Of a DNA stretch of 64,000 nt, positions 1 through 13,300 are shown in pieces. Source of the DNA: Colius striatus (taxonomy: Eukaryota > Chordata > Aves > Coliiformes > Coliidae). Positions within the stretch are counted from its first letter, which is position 1. Every line of letters starts with the position of its first letter. A program made the position numbers and the translations under genes. The notes beneath the pieces are model-generated. The model had not been told where the DNA came from, searched no databases, and saw only the letters and a list, made by a program, of their open reading frames with translations. The stretch covers positions 3,912,001 through 3,976,000 of the forward strand of contig NC_084790.1 of assembly GCF_028858725.1 (NCBI RefSeq), in the 5' to 3' direction.

Positions 1-687
1 TCTCTGCAGGTTTGCACACTCGCACTCTTGTGCACGCACGTGCCCACGTGCATGCTGATGCCCACACGTGTGCATGTACACACACCCCACTTGCACCTAC
101 GCACACACGTGTTCACACCCTGCCACCTACATGTGTGCCAGTCCACACGTGCACACCCACACGTGCACAGCCATGTTCACATGCTCCCACACTTGTGCAA
201 GCATGTGTCTGTGTGCACACCCATGCTCTCGTCTGCACCACACAGGTGCACATATTCCCATGCATGCTCCTCAGCACACACGTGCACACGCCCTCATCTG
301 CCTGGGCATCCCTTCCTGCCTGCACACCCACGTTTGCACACTCCCACACTTGTGCACACACGTCCCTGTGTGCACACCGGTGCTCACATGCATGCAAGTA
401 CACACGCACCTCTATGCATCTATGCATGAGCACATGCTCCAGCACACGTGTGCACACACTCCCATCTATGTGTGTGCCCATTCCCACGTGTGCACACCCA
501 CATTTGCACGCTGCTGTGCTCACACACACATCCCTGTGTGCACACAGGCGCTCACACGCGTGCACACCTATGCACACACGCACAACCCAGCACACACACC
601 CCCCTCCACCAACACGTGTGCCCAATCCCATGTGCAAACCCACGTTTGTACACTCATCCCTGCGTGCACAGCCGCTCTCACACGTGT

Positions 688-724
<37 letters not shown>

Positions 725-770
725 CCCACGTGTGCACATCCACCCCTGACGCTCACATCCCCATTATTTT
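1..770. repeat. CA-rich low-complexity block with many CACGTG hexamers
   Basis: An irregular tandem array of CA/TG-rich units built around GTGCACAC and CACACGTG, ending in a pure (CA)n run at about 684-722. Long stretches alternate purine and pyrimidine, which favours Z-DNA. I count at least twelve CACGTG hexamers, the canonical E-box. The open frames across it on both strands are products of low complexity and not genes. It lies 0.3-1 kb upstream of the MED24 first exon. Confidence 0.85.
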
Positions 771-859
771 CCATGCACACGGGATATTTTTGGCACACCC
801 ACGCATTTCCCAGCACCGCCTTTGCACACTTCAACCATTCCCAAACCCCGGCCCTTCCC

Positions 860-1054
860 TTGCCCGCGTTTTTGCGCGTTTTTGGCCTCCTGGTTGCACA
901 CCCTCGCCTTTGCGCGCCTCCCTCCCGGCTGGACTCCAACTCCCAGCATGACCCGCGCCACGCGCTCACGGCTCCGCCCAATCAGCGCTCGGCTTGCTGG
1001 CGGGTGCCGTCATGGCGGTGTGCAGGCGCTGAGGGAAGCCGTGGCCGGACGGAG
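860..1054 (+). promoter_or_regulatory. MED24: MED24 CpG-rich promoter and non-coding exon 1
   Basis: The sequence becomes CpG-rich from about 860. A CCAAT box (978-982) lies within GCCCAATCAG, and a CTCCCAGCATG element at about 939-950 resembles part of a ZNF143/Staf site. There is no TATA box. Non-coding exon 1 probably begins near 1010 and ends at 1054 at the donor GGAG|GTGAGG. The next acceptor is at 1364-1365, so the 5' UTR is split by a 311-bp intron. The start site is inferred from the position of the CCAAT box and the donor. Confidence 0.6.
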
Positions 1055-1374
1055 GTGAGGGGCGGTGGGGGAAAACGGGATCGACCAGGGGAAAGGGGAA
1101 GTGTATCCGGGGCCTGACCCCATACCGGAGCTGTGAGACCCCTGAGACCCGTCCCTCTTCCTCCTGGTGGTTTCCAGGCCACAGACCGCGGCCTCCCCTT
1201 CCCCTCTTGAGCTGCAGGGCCTCGGTCCCCACCGTGTCCTAATGCCCCCCCCCCCCCGAGACCCCTTTGGCTTCCCCCAGAATGGGAGGAGGGGGGGGAG
1301 TAGTTTATTCTCCGCCCCTCCCAAATACCCCATTCACCCCTGCCATCTCTTCCTTTTTTTTTCAGAGAGCAGCC

Positions 1375-4300
1375 ATGAAGGTGGTGAACCTGAAGCAGGC
1401 CATCCTGCAGGCCTGGAAGGAGCGATGGAGCGACTATCAGTGGGCTATAAATATGAAGAGGTTCTTCCCCCGTGGAGCCACCTGGGATATCCTCAACCTG
1501 GCAGGTCTGGGGTTGTGGGGGAGCTGTGGTAGGGGAGAATTTGGGGTGGATGGGGCTGTTTGTGTCTGGGGCTATGTGCTCTGGTGCTTCACAGGGTGGT
1601 TTCATTGCCTGGCCTGGAGATGGATGCATGGTTCAAGTGACCTAAAGCTCAGCCTGTGGTGGAGGGACACCTAGGACAGGGCTGGGATCATTGCTGGCTG
1701 AAGCAATACATCCCCAAATGTGATCATAGGATCACAGAATGGTAGGGGTTGGAAGGGACCTTTAGAGATCATCTAGCCCACCCCACCTTGCTAAAGCAGG
1801 TTCACCTAGATCAGATCACACAGGAATGTGTCCAGTTGGGTTTTGAAGACCTACTTAGAAGGAGCCTCCTGGGCAGCCTGAGCCAGGGCTCCCTCAACAG
1901 TGAAATAGTTCTTCCTTATGTTTAAATGGGACTGTTTGTGTTCCAGCTTCTTTCCATCACCCATTGTCTTGTTGCTAGATATGATAGAAAAAAGTGCTGC
2001 GCCAATCTCCTGACCCCCACCATTGAGATATTTATAAATATTAGTTCCCCCCATAGTTTCCTCTTCTCCAGAATAAACAGCCCCAATTCTCACTGCTCCG
2101 TCACCTGGCTCCACACAGGTTCCCACTGGCTGCCTCAGTTTCCCCTGCTGAGAGGGGATAATGACCCTGTCAGTGTGTCAAACTAAGGGAGTGAAAAGTG
2201 CTGCCAAGGAGCCAGGTGCTGCTCCCCACCCCTGCCTTGTGGAGTTTCTTTCCCCCACCCGCATTCAAGGACACAAACCCTGCCAAATGCTGGGACCTGC
2301 TGAACTCCACGGTTTAAAGATTTGCCAGGCTTTTATGCCAATTATAGAAACGTGTTGCTAGGTTTTGGTTTTGGTTGGTTTTTTTTTCCCTTCCTCTGTG
2401 CAGCAAGTGTGTGTTTGCATGCTCAGGATTGAATAAACACGGTTGCTGCACTGGGGGGATTTAAAGGGAACTGGCACTAGTGCAGGCAGCAGCACTCCTC
2501 ACCCCACTGAAGGGAGAACCTTTCCCCAGTGGGTCTTTTTTGTTTCCTTCTGTCTTACCAGTGTTTGCTTCTGGCAGTGTTTGGCCTGTGGTGGTGGGTT
2601 TTGTCAAACCATGTCCTCCCAGCCAAGCTCCTCAGGCTGGGTTTGTCCCTCTCCTCTCACAGCCTGTGATGGGCTTGTGCCCAGCCCTACGGTGATGTGG
2701 GGCTGAGCTGGAGCTGTGGGGCCTGGCTGTGATGGTGAGGTGACAGATTTGCTTAGGGGAGGGCTGGTACAGCCAGGAGAGTGAGGGCTGCAAGTGCTGG
2801 GGGATGTGTGGGGTGGTTGGCTCGTAGGCCAGCCCTGCTGCTGAGCAGCTGTTCCCTGGGGCTCCCTGCTGCCTGTTCACATCCTGACAGGCTCAGCTCC
2901 TGCTCCTCTTGCTGAGACAGCCTGAGCCTATCTGTGTACACACAAATGCAGGGCCAGAGGTGACCAGTCCCTGTAATTTCTGTAGAAACAGGTTCCTCCT
3001 GGCTAGGAGAAACCCAAGCTTTATTGGAGGACGGCCCCTCTGTCAGGGAGAGAAGGGAGCTGAGTCCCTTTTTCCCCACTGCAAGAAAGGAGCTTAAAAG
3101 GTGGGATACTGGCACTGCCGTGGTCCCAGGCAGCCTCAGCGTTGCTGTGGGTACGCAGGGAGGCTGCTCCTGAGGCCTTGGTGACCGTTAAGGACTTCTG
3201 CCTCCGTCACTGCAGCCCTGGAGCCGCCTTTTCCCCAGGTCCTGCCTTTCAGATTGAAACTCCAAAGGAGGCAAAGCTGGCACGAGCTGCCAGGATCATG
3301 GCAGTGCCCAGCAAATCTGTGCTGACACGTCTGCAGTGGGTAACAGCATGTGGCTGGCTCGTGTTGACACTCCTTGATTAGATGGGGAGGGGAAAGCTGC
3401 CATTAGCCTTCTGTCCTCGAGCCTGAGAAGCTTTTGGCTGAGGTCTCAGCCTTCCAGCAAGACCCAGGGAGTCTCCTGCTCCCGTGGTTGGGATGAGGCG
3501 GCTGCTGCTCCTTCTTGGCCTTCGGGGCCGTGACTTCCCCAAATGGCTGCTGTCCCCTCTTGAGTCTGCCTGCTTTGACCTACTTACAGCCCGTGCCACG
3601 GCCTGGGGCCTGCTTTCAGGAGGTGGTTCCTGTGCTCTGCCATAGTTCAAATGGTCAATTAAAGGCTTGACTGAGCAGATAGGACAGGCAGAGCCCCTCC
3701 AGCACCCACGGGCCGGCGGCAGGGAGGGCCAGACGTGCCGGGCTGGTCTCAGCTCAGAGGGATTGTCTGCCCGGAGTTCAGCCCCAGGTGCCAGAGCAAA
3801 AGTCACTCAGAGGAGGATGTGAGAGCCTCCTGGGCAGGACGTGGGAGGGAGGGGAACGTGTTTGGAGAGCGGCAGGTGTTGTTTCAGGGCCAGGCTGCCT
3901 GGGGAGCGCTGAGTTAGCAGGAGGCTCTTTGCACTGGTTTTTGCCATCAGGGGGTCCGGAAGTTGTGGGACTGGGTTAATTTTGGGTGCAGTTGGCACAG
4001 CTTGTCTTTGCCCCCTTTCCTGTGGGGTGAGAGGCAGAGCGTGCCTGCGTCTGTGTGTCCCGCTGACCCGGGACCTCCTTTGCCTGCAGAAGCTCTCCTG
4101 GAGCAGGCCATGATTGGGCCCTCACCGAACCCACTCATCTTGTCCTACCTGAAATACGCCATCAGCTCCCAGGTAACGTCACTCCCTCCCCGCCCCGCGC
4201 TGCAGACGCTGCCGCCTCTCACCCTGGGCCAAGAGGCCGGCATCGGTGGCAGCCAGATGCCTCCCCCACCATCTGCACCCCTCCTGTGCCCGGCGCCCGT

Positions 4301-7300
4301 CAGGAGCCTCTGCCCCTGGGGTGCAGCTCCTTTACCCGCCGCCGGCTCGGCGCGGCCTTTTCGCGGCGCCTGAGAGTTTGTGCGAAGCCAATGTGCCGTC
4401 GCCTGAAAACGTCCGTTCGGATTTGTGCCGGGTGGGTGCCGCGGCCCCCGTCTGCTCTGCGGCAGGCGAGAGGCGGCGGGGCCGTGCCCTCGCCCCGGCT
4501 GTTCCTCGGCAACCGGGCGCCTGCTAACGCGCCGCTGCCACCGGCTCTTTTGTGTTTTTATTCCTAGATGGTGTCTTATTCCACGGTCCTGATGGCCATC
4601 AGCAAGGTATGGGCGCTGGCAGAGGGATGTTTTTCTCTCTTTAGCTCTCACCCACGTATCCCGTTTCCCTCCCCGCAGCTCTCACCAAATATAGGTCAAG
4701 TGGAAAACGACATCCTCTGCTGAGTCAGCAGCGGTCAGACAGCGCAGATTAGTGCCTGAGTCCTTCCGTGTCCCGCTGAGGACAGGCTGCTGCCGCGTCT
4801 GGCGGGTCCCTCTCTGGTTTTGTGGGTGTGAGAGCCTGGTCCCTCCGTCGTGTGGGGCCTGGCAGCCTCCTGCCCCTCAGCACCCTGTGTGTAAACCACG
4901 CCTTGGCTGCCGGAAACCGCATCCCTCTGTGGCCGGCGGCGCTGGCAGCGGCCTGCGGATCCGGAGCTGGCGATGGGAAAGCAGAGCCTTTCCCCAGGGA
5001 GGGCTGCCAGCACCCAGAGAAACACGGCCGTGGCCACCCGCCCCTCTGGCTGCCTTCCCACGGGACCTCAGCATCCCCACGCTGCTTCAATGGGGATGAG
5101 CCCCTCCTCAGCATTTAGAGGCAGCTCCAGAGGGGCAGTAGCCACTTGCAGGCGGCGTCAGGCCACCTCTATTCTGGTTGAAGAAGAATTTAAGGGAGAA
5201 TAATTTCTCTCCTGGTGGTTACTGGGGGTGGGGGGAGGGAGGTACTGGTAGCTGCATGATGCCAGCATTGTTTTGGGGTTGGCTTGGAGCTGTGCCATAA
5301 GCATGCCACAAAGCCCTGCTGATGGTAGGGTCACTGATCTGGGGTGGTGGGCATGCTCCTGGGGGTGTTAGAGCTGCAGTAGGGCCTGCTGACCCCAAGC
5401 ACAGTGGCAGGACTGCTCTGGAGGGCACGGGCTCGTCGCCGTTGCACGTGTCACACGTTGCAGCAGAGAGCTGACCTTGACAGCCGAGCCGTCCTCCTTC
5501 AGAGCAGCATGGGCTGAGAGCTGAGCTGCGGGCTAGCTCCGGCCCGGCGGGGTGGCCCCATCTGCTCCCCTTCCTCTGCCCACCTCCCTGCTGGCCCCGC
5601 GGCCAGCCAGGCTGTTGGCACACGCTGCCAGCCCCGCTGAGCTGGGGGTGGGCACACGGGCTGGCACTGGGCCGCCACAGCAGCAAGGCAGCCTGCAGGG
5701 AGCGGGGCTGTCGGGAGAGGCTGTGGAGAAAACCCGTCCTCAGCCCTGCTGCTGTGGCCCACTCGCCTCCTGCAACCCCAGGAGGGCACGACCCAGCTGT
5801 CGGACAGCCCTGACCTAGTTCTTATGTGAGAGGCTGCTGGGCAGCTGCCAGGGCCAGTGTCCTGTGGCCGGCAGTGCCCAGCCCAGCCCATAGAGGAAGG
5901 GAATGAGTTTGTTTTCAGAGCTGCTGGATCCTAGGCAGCCCCCATCTGAAATCTGTCTTTGTTCCCGTGCTCTAGTTTGATGACTTCTCCCGGGACCTGT
6001 GTGTCCAGTCGCTCTTGGAGATCATGGACATGTTCTGTGACCGCCTCAGGTATGGTGTGGCCGTTCCAGCCTCATCCCCAGGCAGTGACAGGAGGTGGTG
6101 GGGCCTGGCCAGGCCTGGGGATACTTGCCCTAGCAGAGACAGTCAGGTTCCCCCTCCAGCTGTATGTCCATTCCTGACTTGATGCCACACAAGTGCCAGC
6201 GTGGGGAGAGCAGGGGATGTCCAAAACCCCGTCAGCTTTGTGGGGAGCTGCAGGAAACCCACCCGTTCTGGGATAAACCTCTCTGCTGTGGTATTCCTGT
6301 CTGGCTCAGGTAGATGTGGCGGGTGTAAGTCCTGTGGCCTGAGAGCTTCTGTCCCCTCATACCATTTCCTTTCTCTCATGTGGCCTCTGCAGCTTCCCAG
6401 GGCCCTGGCTACATGTCCCTGTCTGTGAGCGCTCGCAGTCCTGCCTGCACAGCCCCAGGCTCTCCAGGCAGCTGCCTTGTTTTGCTTCATGCTCTTCCGC
6501 TGGTGTTGCAGGGCCCAGGGGAGTCCAGACAATTCAAGCCACGAAAACTTTTTTAGAAAGCTTAGAAATCTTCCTGTTAACCCCTGCCAGCCTCTTCTGG
6601 GAAGGCAGGAGGAGAGAGCAGGGGACAGTGGGAGGAAGAGGAAGGTTGAAGGTAGCAGCTCTTCAATTACATGAAACGAAGCAGCAGCAATGAATATGCA
6701 TCAGTCACAGATGTTGACAAGGAGCTGCTGATGGCCAACTGCAGAGCCAGGCACTTAATCCAGGCTCTGCCTAATCTGATCCTCTGCTTAATTTGATCAG
6801 AACTTCTGGCCTCGGTGATTTGTGCATCAGGAGGGGAAAAGGGTTCACCTCTCGCAGCACGTTGGTCGATGCTGAGCCTCTCTTAGCTAGATGATTTGAT
6901 TAGAGGCTTGGAAAGTTTCCCTGTAATAGTGGCCAGAGAGGAGCCTGCACTGAGGACACTCTTTCCCCTGGCACAGCGGGGATGCTCGTGGGCTGAGCAG
7001 GTTGGGATCTGCAGCAGAGGAGCTGGCGGGCGGGCTGAGCCGGGAGCAGGGGAGAGGGGTTTGGATTCCCCTGCCTCGGTTTCCCGGGGGAAGGGCCATA
7101 GCCCATGGTGAGCACAGCCCCTCTTCTCTCCCCTGGTCAGCTGCCACGGCAAAGCAGAGGAGTGCATCGGGCTGTGCCGAGCGCTGATGAGTGCCCTCAA
7201 CTGGCTCCTGCGCTGCGCCGCCTTCTACGCTGAGAAGGTGAAGGACACGCTGGAGCAGACGGCGGCCGAGGGGCAGCTCAAGATGTGTCTGGAGAGGCTG

Positions 7301-10300
7301 GAGAAGATGCTCAACAGCACCAAGAACCGTGCCCTCATCCACATCGCCAAGCTGGAGGAGATCTGTGCGTTGCTGCCCCTGCCCTGCCCTGTGGCAAGCT
7401 CTGCCTGTGGCTTCCTCCCACTCTGCCAGTGCTGGGGAGATGCCATCGCCACCTCTCCCTTCCCCCTGCCCGGCTCCTGCCGCATTGTCCCTGCAGCTCC
7501 AAGCCCATCCATCTTCCAGCCCTGTTGCTATAACCATCTCTTCCCTGGCTTCCTGCCACCCTCTGCCCCCTCCCCTCTGTGCTGCCCTTGGAAGAGGAGC
7601 AGAATTAATGTGACGGCTGTGTGAGCGGGTCCTGGGCTCTGGCAGCGCGTCTGGCACAGCCCTGCGCCTTCACTCAAAGCCTGTGTCTGCCTCAGAGGCT
7701 GCAGCCAGGAGCTGCTGGGTGGCACGCAGAACCTCAGCTTGGGTTCATGGAGAATCAGAGAATCATTTCAGTTGGAGACCTTTAAGCTGATGGAGTCCAT
7801 CCGCTACCCTCACCAAGCCCACCACTAACCCACAGCCCTCATCACCTCAGCGTTGGGATCCCTCCAGGGCTGGGCACTCCCCCACCTCCCTGGGCAGCCT
7901 GGCACAGGGGCTGACAACCCTCTCAGGGAAACAGTTCTGCCTCAACTCCAGTCTCAGCCTTCCCTGGGGCAACTTGGGGCCATTTCCTCTAGTCTCATCA
8001 TATTACTTGGGAGAAGAGACCAACTCCCCTCTGACCATAGCCTCCTGTCAGGAGTTGCAGAGAGTGTTCCTGTCTCCCCACAGCCTCCTCCAGGCTGAAC
8101 ACCCCCATTCCCTCAGCTGCTCTCCAGCACCCTTGTGCTCCAACCCCTTTCCCAGCTCTGCTGCCTGTCTCTGGCCACATTCTAGCCCCTCAGTGTCTTT
8201 TCTTCTAGTGAGTACCCCAACACTGAACACAGCACTCAAGCTGCAGCCTCACCAGTGCCCAGTATGGGGGAATGTCACACAGAGGTGTGACTACTGCTCA
8301 CCATGAGGCCTGGCAGGAAGCCCCAGCCTTGGCAGGCCATCTCTATTGTCATGAGCCTTGGAGACAGCTTGTCCTACTGCTCAGTGTGTCGCTGTCCCCT
8401 CCCTCCCCAGCCTCGTGGAGTGCCGTGGAGCAGTCCCTTGTGAAGCTGGGAGAGCACCTCAACAGCCTTGGCAACTCCCCACTGCGAAGCCAGGCTGATG
8501 ACTGCATCTCACTCATCAAGAGGTAACTTTGTGCTGCTGTTTCCATGGGATTGTAGCATAAAATAGGTCTGAGCTGGGGAGCTGAGAGCCTCTTGCCTCC
8601 CCTCACATGCTTTACTGTCCGTTGCTGGTTCAGCCTCCTGCACTGGCAGCAGGCTGGGGCTGTTGAGATGCCCTGGGGACAGGGCTAGTGTAACGTGCTT
8701 CTCTGGTGACCCTCAGGCCCCTTGTCATCCCTCGACTGCTCTGGCCACATCAGAGCTGCTGCCTCTGCTCTGGGTTCCCCCAGACCTGTGCCCAGGGCTG
8801 GCGCTGTGGTACAGGGGTGTGTCTGTGCCCAAGGGCTCCTCTGTAAGGCACGGGAGCTGCGAGCTGGCCTGCCCCAAGAGATGCAGGACAACAGAGACCA
8901 GGGGCTCAGCTGGGAAAGGAGGTTGGGGCAGAAAGAGTGAGGATCTGTCCCTGCATGTGACCCTGTGCTGTTGTCTCCCACCCAGCATCCCCACCATGCT
9001 CTCAGTCCGCTCCGAGCAGCTGAACAAGAGCAGTTTCCCCACGGTGCACGCCGTGGTGCTGCTGGAAGGGACCATGAACCTCACAGGAGACACCCAGCCG
9101 CTGGTGGAGCAGCTGATGATGGTGAAGAGGATGCAGGTACAGAGGTGGCATCTTGATCTTCTCTTCAGGGTGTCCTGGGGCTGTAGCTCCGTGCTTCATC
9201 CCCATCCTGTTCCAAGGGAGCAGGCACAGCCATGGGGAGGTCGGTGTTTAACCCCAGGCAGCAGCTCAGCCCCTCACAGCTGCTCACTCCTGCTTCCCCT
9301 GATAGGATGGGGAAGGGAATCAGAAGGCTAAAAGTCAGAAAACTCTTGGGTTGGGGTGAAGGTGATTTAATAGGAAAAGCAAAACAAGGAATCCATTCCT
9401 GACCCATCAGCAGGCAGGTATTCAGCCATCCTCAGGGCAACCGGGCTCCCTGACACGTGGCAGTGACTCGGGAAGACAAATGCCATCACTCCAAATGTTT
9501 CCCTCTTCCTTCTTTCCCTCCCCAGCTTTATATCCTGACATGACATCCTATGGTCTGGGGTATGCCTTGGGTAACTTGAGGTCAACTGTCACAGCTGTGT
9601 CACTTCCCAGCTTGTGCCTTCTCCCAGCAACTCACTGTGGGGTGGGATGAGAAGCAGAAAAGGCCTTGATGCTGTGCCAGCACTGCTGGGCACTAACCAA
9701 AACATACTGGGTTATCAGCACTGTTTCCGGTACAAATCCAAAACACAGCCATGTACCAGCTACAAGGAAGAACACCAACCCTATCCCAACCCAAACCAGC
9801 ACAGGGGAGCAGCATGAGCCCATCGACACCTTAGCAGGGGGTTCAGGGTTTGGCTGGGATTGGGGGAGGCACTTTATTGCCTTTATAAGCACTGGAGGTG
9901 GATTGTCTGTGTGCCCCACAGCGCATCCCGTCCCCTCTCTTCGTCCTGGAGATCTGGAAGGCCTGTTTTGTGGGCCTCATCGAGTCCCCAGAAGGCACAG
10001 AGGAGCTGAAGTGGACAGCCTTCACTTTCCTGAAGGTAAGGACCTTGAGCAGAGAGCTCCAAGCCTCAGGCCTGCTACTGTCTTTTCCCTGCATGCCCAC
10101 CCCCTGTGAGCACTGAACCCTGGGGTGGAGCAGTCATTTCTATCCCTCAGTGTGTCTCTGAGCCTGCTGCAGCCCTCCTGCAACCTGCTGAGCATCAGTT
10201 CTGCTGGCTTCCTTTCAGCCCAGCTCCACTTTGTTTTGCAGAGTGGCTTTCCTGGGATGCTGTGGGGGAAATGGTGGCCTATGCTCCCACAGCTTGGCAT

Positions 10301-13300
10301 CAGGCAGCCCTGCTACTGCTTCACCTCTGTTCTTTGCACCAGACAGAAGGGATCTGCCTGTAATTTCAGGCCTGGACATGTGCTTTATCCCCACAACAGC
10401 CTGTTCTCTGTGTGGCTGTCAAGAGGTGGCCGTTCTCTGTGGCTCCCTGTGACAGTGTGTGGGGGAGGTAGGGGCACAGGGTCCTCTGGGTGCACGGGCT
10501 GCTCCAGAAATGCTCCTTTCCCTGGACAGGGAGATCCTGACTGCAAACTGTGGTGTGTTCCAATCAGTCTCGTTGTGTCCTCTGTCTTTCAGATCCCCCA
10601 GGTCCTGGTTAAACTCAAGAAGTATCCCCAAGGGGACAAGATGAGTCTCAAGGAGCCGTTTGGCACGTTGTGTACCCAGGTTTGTCACAGTGGTGCTGGG
10701 GCCTGGCCAGAGCTGTGTGGGGATGGCTGGGGTAGGAAATGACCTGTCCTAAGAACTTTCCTCTAAGAGACAAGGCAGTGTGGGAGAGGGAGGTGGACTC
10801 GTCAGCAGGTCTGAGCTGAGTGCTTGGCTTTGTGCACAGCAGAGCTTCGCTGAGGATGTGAACTGTGCCTTCGAGTTCCTGCTGAAGCTCACCCCGCTGC
10901 TGGACAAAGCAGATGAGCGATGCAAGTGAGTGTTTAAGGCTGACCTGCAGCCCTGGGAGCCTGTGGCCACTCTGTGTCACAACCACTCCATCCTCTCTCT
11001 GGTGAGCTGTGCTGTGGGGTGCTGGGGAGGCTCCTTGCAAGGCTTTTTCGGTTTCTGATCCAGTTCGTTCTTCCTGAGGAGCTGATGCTTGCCGGGTGAG
11101 CAAGGCAGTGAGTGTGTGATGGCTGATTCATGTGTTGGTGATGTTATGTGACATCTGGAGCTGCTTTTTGGCCCTGCAGCATCCTCAGAAGGGTGGGAGC
11201 AAGGCCAGGAGGGCAACCCAGGAGACCCCATGGCCTGTATGGCAGCAGGAATGCTGTCCCTCAGGCCAGTGCTCTCTTTCTTTCAGCTGCAACTGTATGA
11301 ATCTGCTCCTGCAGGAGTGCAGCAAGCAGGGGCTGCTTTCAGAGGCCAACATGAACAACCTGATGGACAAACGGTACAGCCCTCTCCAAAGTGGGGGTGA
11401 CCACCTGGGGTTGGGGGACCTCACCCTTCTGCCCAGCTTGGGGGGTGGGGCATAAGGGACCAGCTGTGATGCTCTGTCTGTCCTGCACCTGGGACTATGG
11501 CCTGGAGGGATGAGGCTTTGCTTTCTGGGACAGATTGAGGACAAAATCTGTTCTCTCAGAGTGGCAGTTAGTGGTGGCCTGAATCACAGAATCATTTGTG
11601 TTGGAGAAGCCCTTGAAAGCTCCTGCAGTCTCAGCCCTGCCCTCACTCTGCCCAGCCCACCACTAACCCACGGCCCTCAGCACCTCAGCTCCACAGCTTT
11701 GGTATCCCTCCAGGAATGGGGACTGATGTTGTCTCTCTTGTGTTGTAGCTGAGATGCTGAGGTGGTGGCCTTCCCTCAGGGGTGGCTGGGAGGTGCCTCA
11801 GTGTGGGCAGGAGTGAGGCAGGGTGATGGATTCCTGCTCACCAGCCCTTCTGTGTGGCTCCCCCAGGACAGCAGACAGAGAAGATGCTCCACACTTGAAA
11901 TCAGCAGAGAACGCCAACATCCAGCCAAACCCAGGACTCATCCTCAGGGCTGAGCCCACTGTCACCAACATCCTGAAGGTGAGTCCCTTCCTGCCTCCCT
12001 CCCTGCTGGGCAGGCCCATGCCAGCCTCAGATACTGTTCCCAGCAGCACAGGGCTCACCAGCAGGGCTGAGAGGTGCCTCATCTCCCCCTGCACTGGGTT
12101 GGAGGAACAGAGGAATCTCTCAGAACCTGGCTGATCTTTGAGGAGAGCAGGAGCTTCTCCTTCCCAGGAAGCCAGAGGCAGCAGGCTCTGGATGCCAGCA
12201 GCCTGAGTCCAGCCAGCTCTGCCCACCCTGCTCTCAGCCACTTCCCTTTCTGCACCCCAATCCTGCCCCACTCCAGTTGCCTCATGGCTACTGGGTGCCA
12301 GAGCATGTGTTTGTGTGCCAGAAGGATGTGTTTGGGCACCAGTCATGCTGCCTGAGGTGTGGAGGGCTGCATCCTTCCTGTCCCAATCCCTGTGGGTTCC
12401 TGCTCACCAAGCCCTCATGGGACTCTGCTCTGGCAGCTGGCCAGCTCTGCTCACATGGCTGGAGTTTTGCTGCTGCTCTGTAGCACATAGTCACCTTTAC
12501 TTTGTTTCTTTCCTCTGTTTTTTTTTTGGTAGACCATGGATGCAGATCACTCCAAGTCCCCTGAGGGCTTGCTAGGGGTCTTGGGTCACATGCTGTCTGG
12601 GAAGAGCCTGGATTTGCTGCTGGCAGCAGCAGCAGCCACGGGCAAGCTGAAATCCTTTGCCCGCAAGTTCATCAAGTGAGTGTCCACCTGGATGACACCA
12701 TCCTTGGTAACCAGCAGGGCTGGGGGGAGCAGGCAACCCCCAAAACACCCGTAGATGGGGCTGGATGTGTCTCTGCAGCACTGAGTCCAGCACAGGGCTG
12801 GGATCTCGGGGAGACCCCATCTGCATTGCTTCTATGTGAACAGGACAGAGAATTGAAGTTGGGTTGGTTTGTTGGTGTTAAGAGAAACAGAGAAGCACTG
12901 GCACAGCCTCAGACCCAGGGTGGTTGTTCCATGTGTGCCCTCAGGCCCCAGACACCCGTGTCCTGACTAGAGCATGGGCACCAGCATGCATGGGGCTGTG
13001 CCACGCACTTCCCTGGGCAGGGAGACCCGGGGCAGCATGAACTCCAACTGAGTGCATGGCCCTGGATGCTTGGCTGGGTCCTGGCTGGGTGCACAGCCAC
13101 CTCTGTGCTTGCTCTGGCTGGGGGTTCAAGCTCAGAGACGCCCAGGCAGCTGGGCAGAGCTGCCTCTGGCAAGAGGATGTGCTCAAAATACTGGGACTGA
13201 GTGGGTGTGGGTAAAAGCAGCATCACTGGAGCTGTTTTGCTTCAGGGGAGAAGAGGCAGAGGGAGGAGGTGGCTCATAGGGTGTCTGTGGAGCTGGGCCT

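Noticed and set aside
12-1117. Long overlapping open frames on both strands in the CA-rich start of the window
   Set aside because: Low-complexity CA/GT repeat; translations are His/Thr/Val/Cys-rich in every frame, with no domain or splice logic.
6680-6790. AT-rich, snoRNA-like stretch with TGATGG and CTGA in the MED24 intron before exon 7141
   Set aside because: No terminal stem and no acceptable C box; spacing does not fit a C/D snoRNA.
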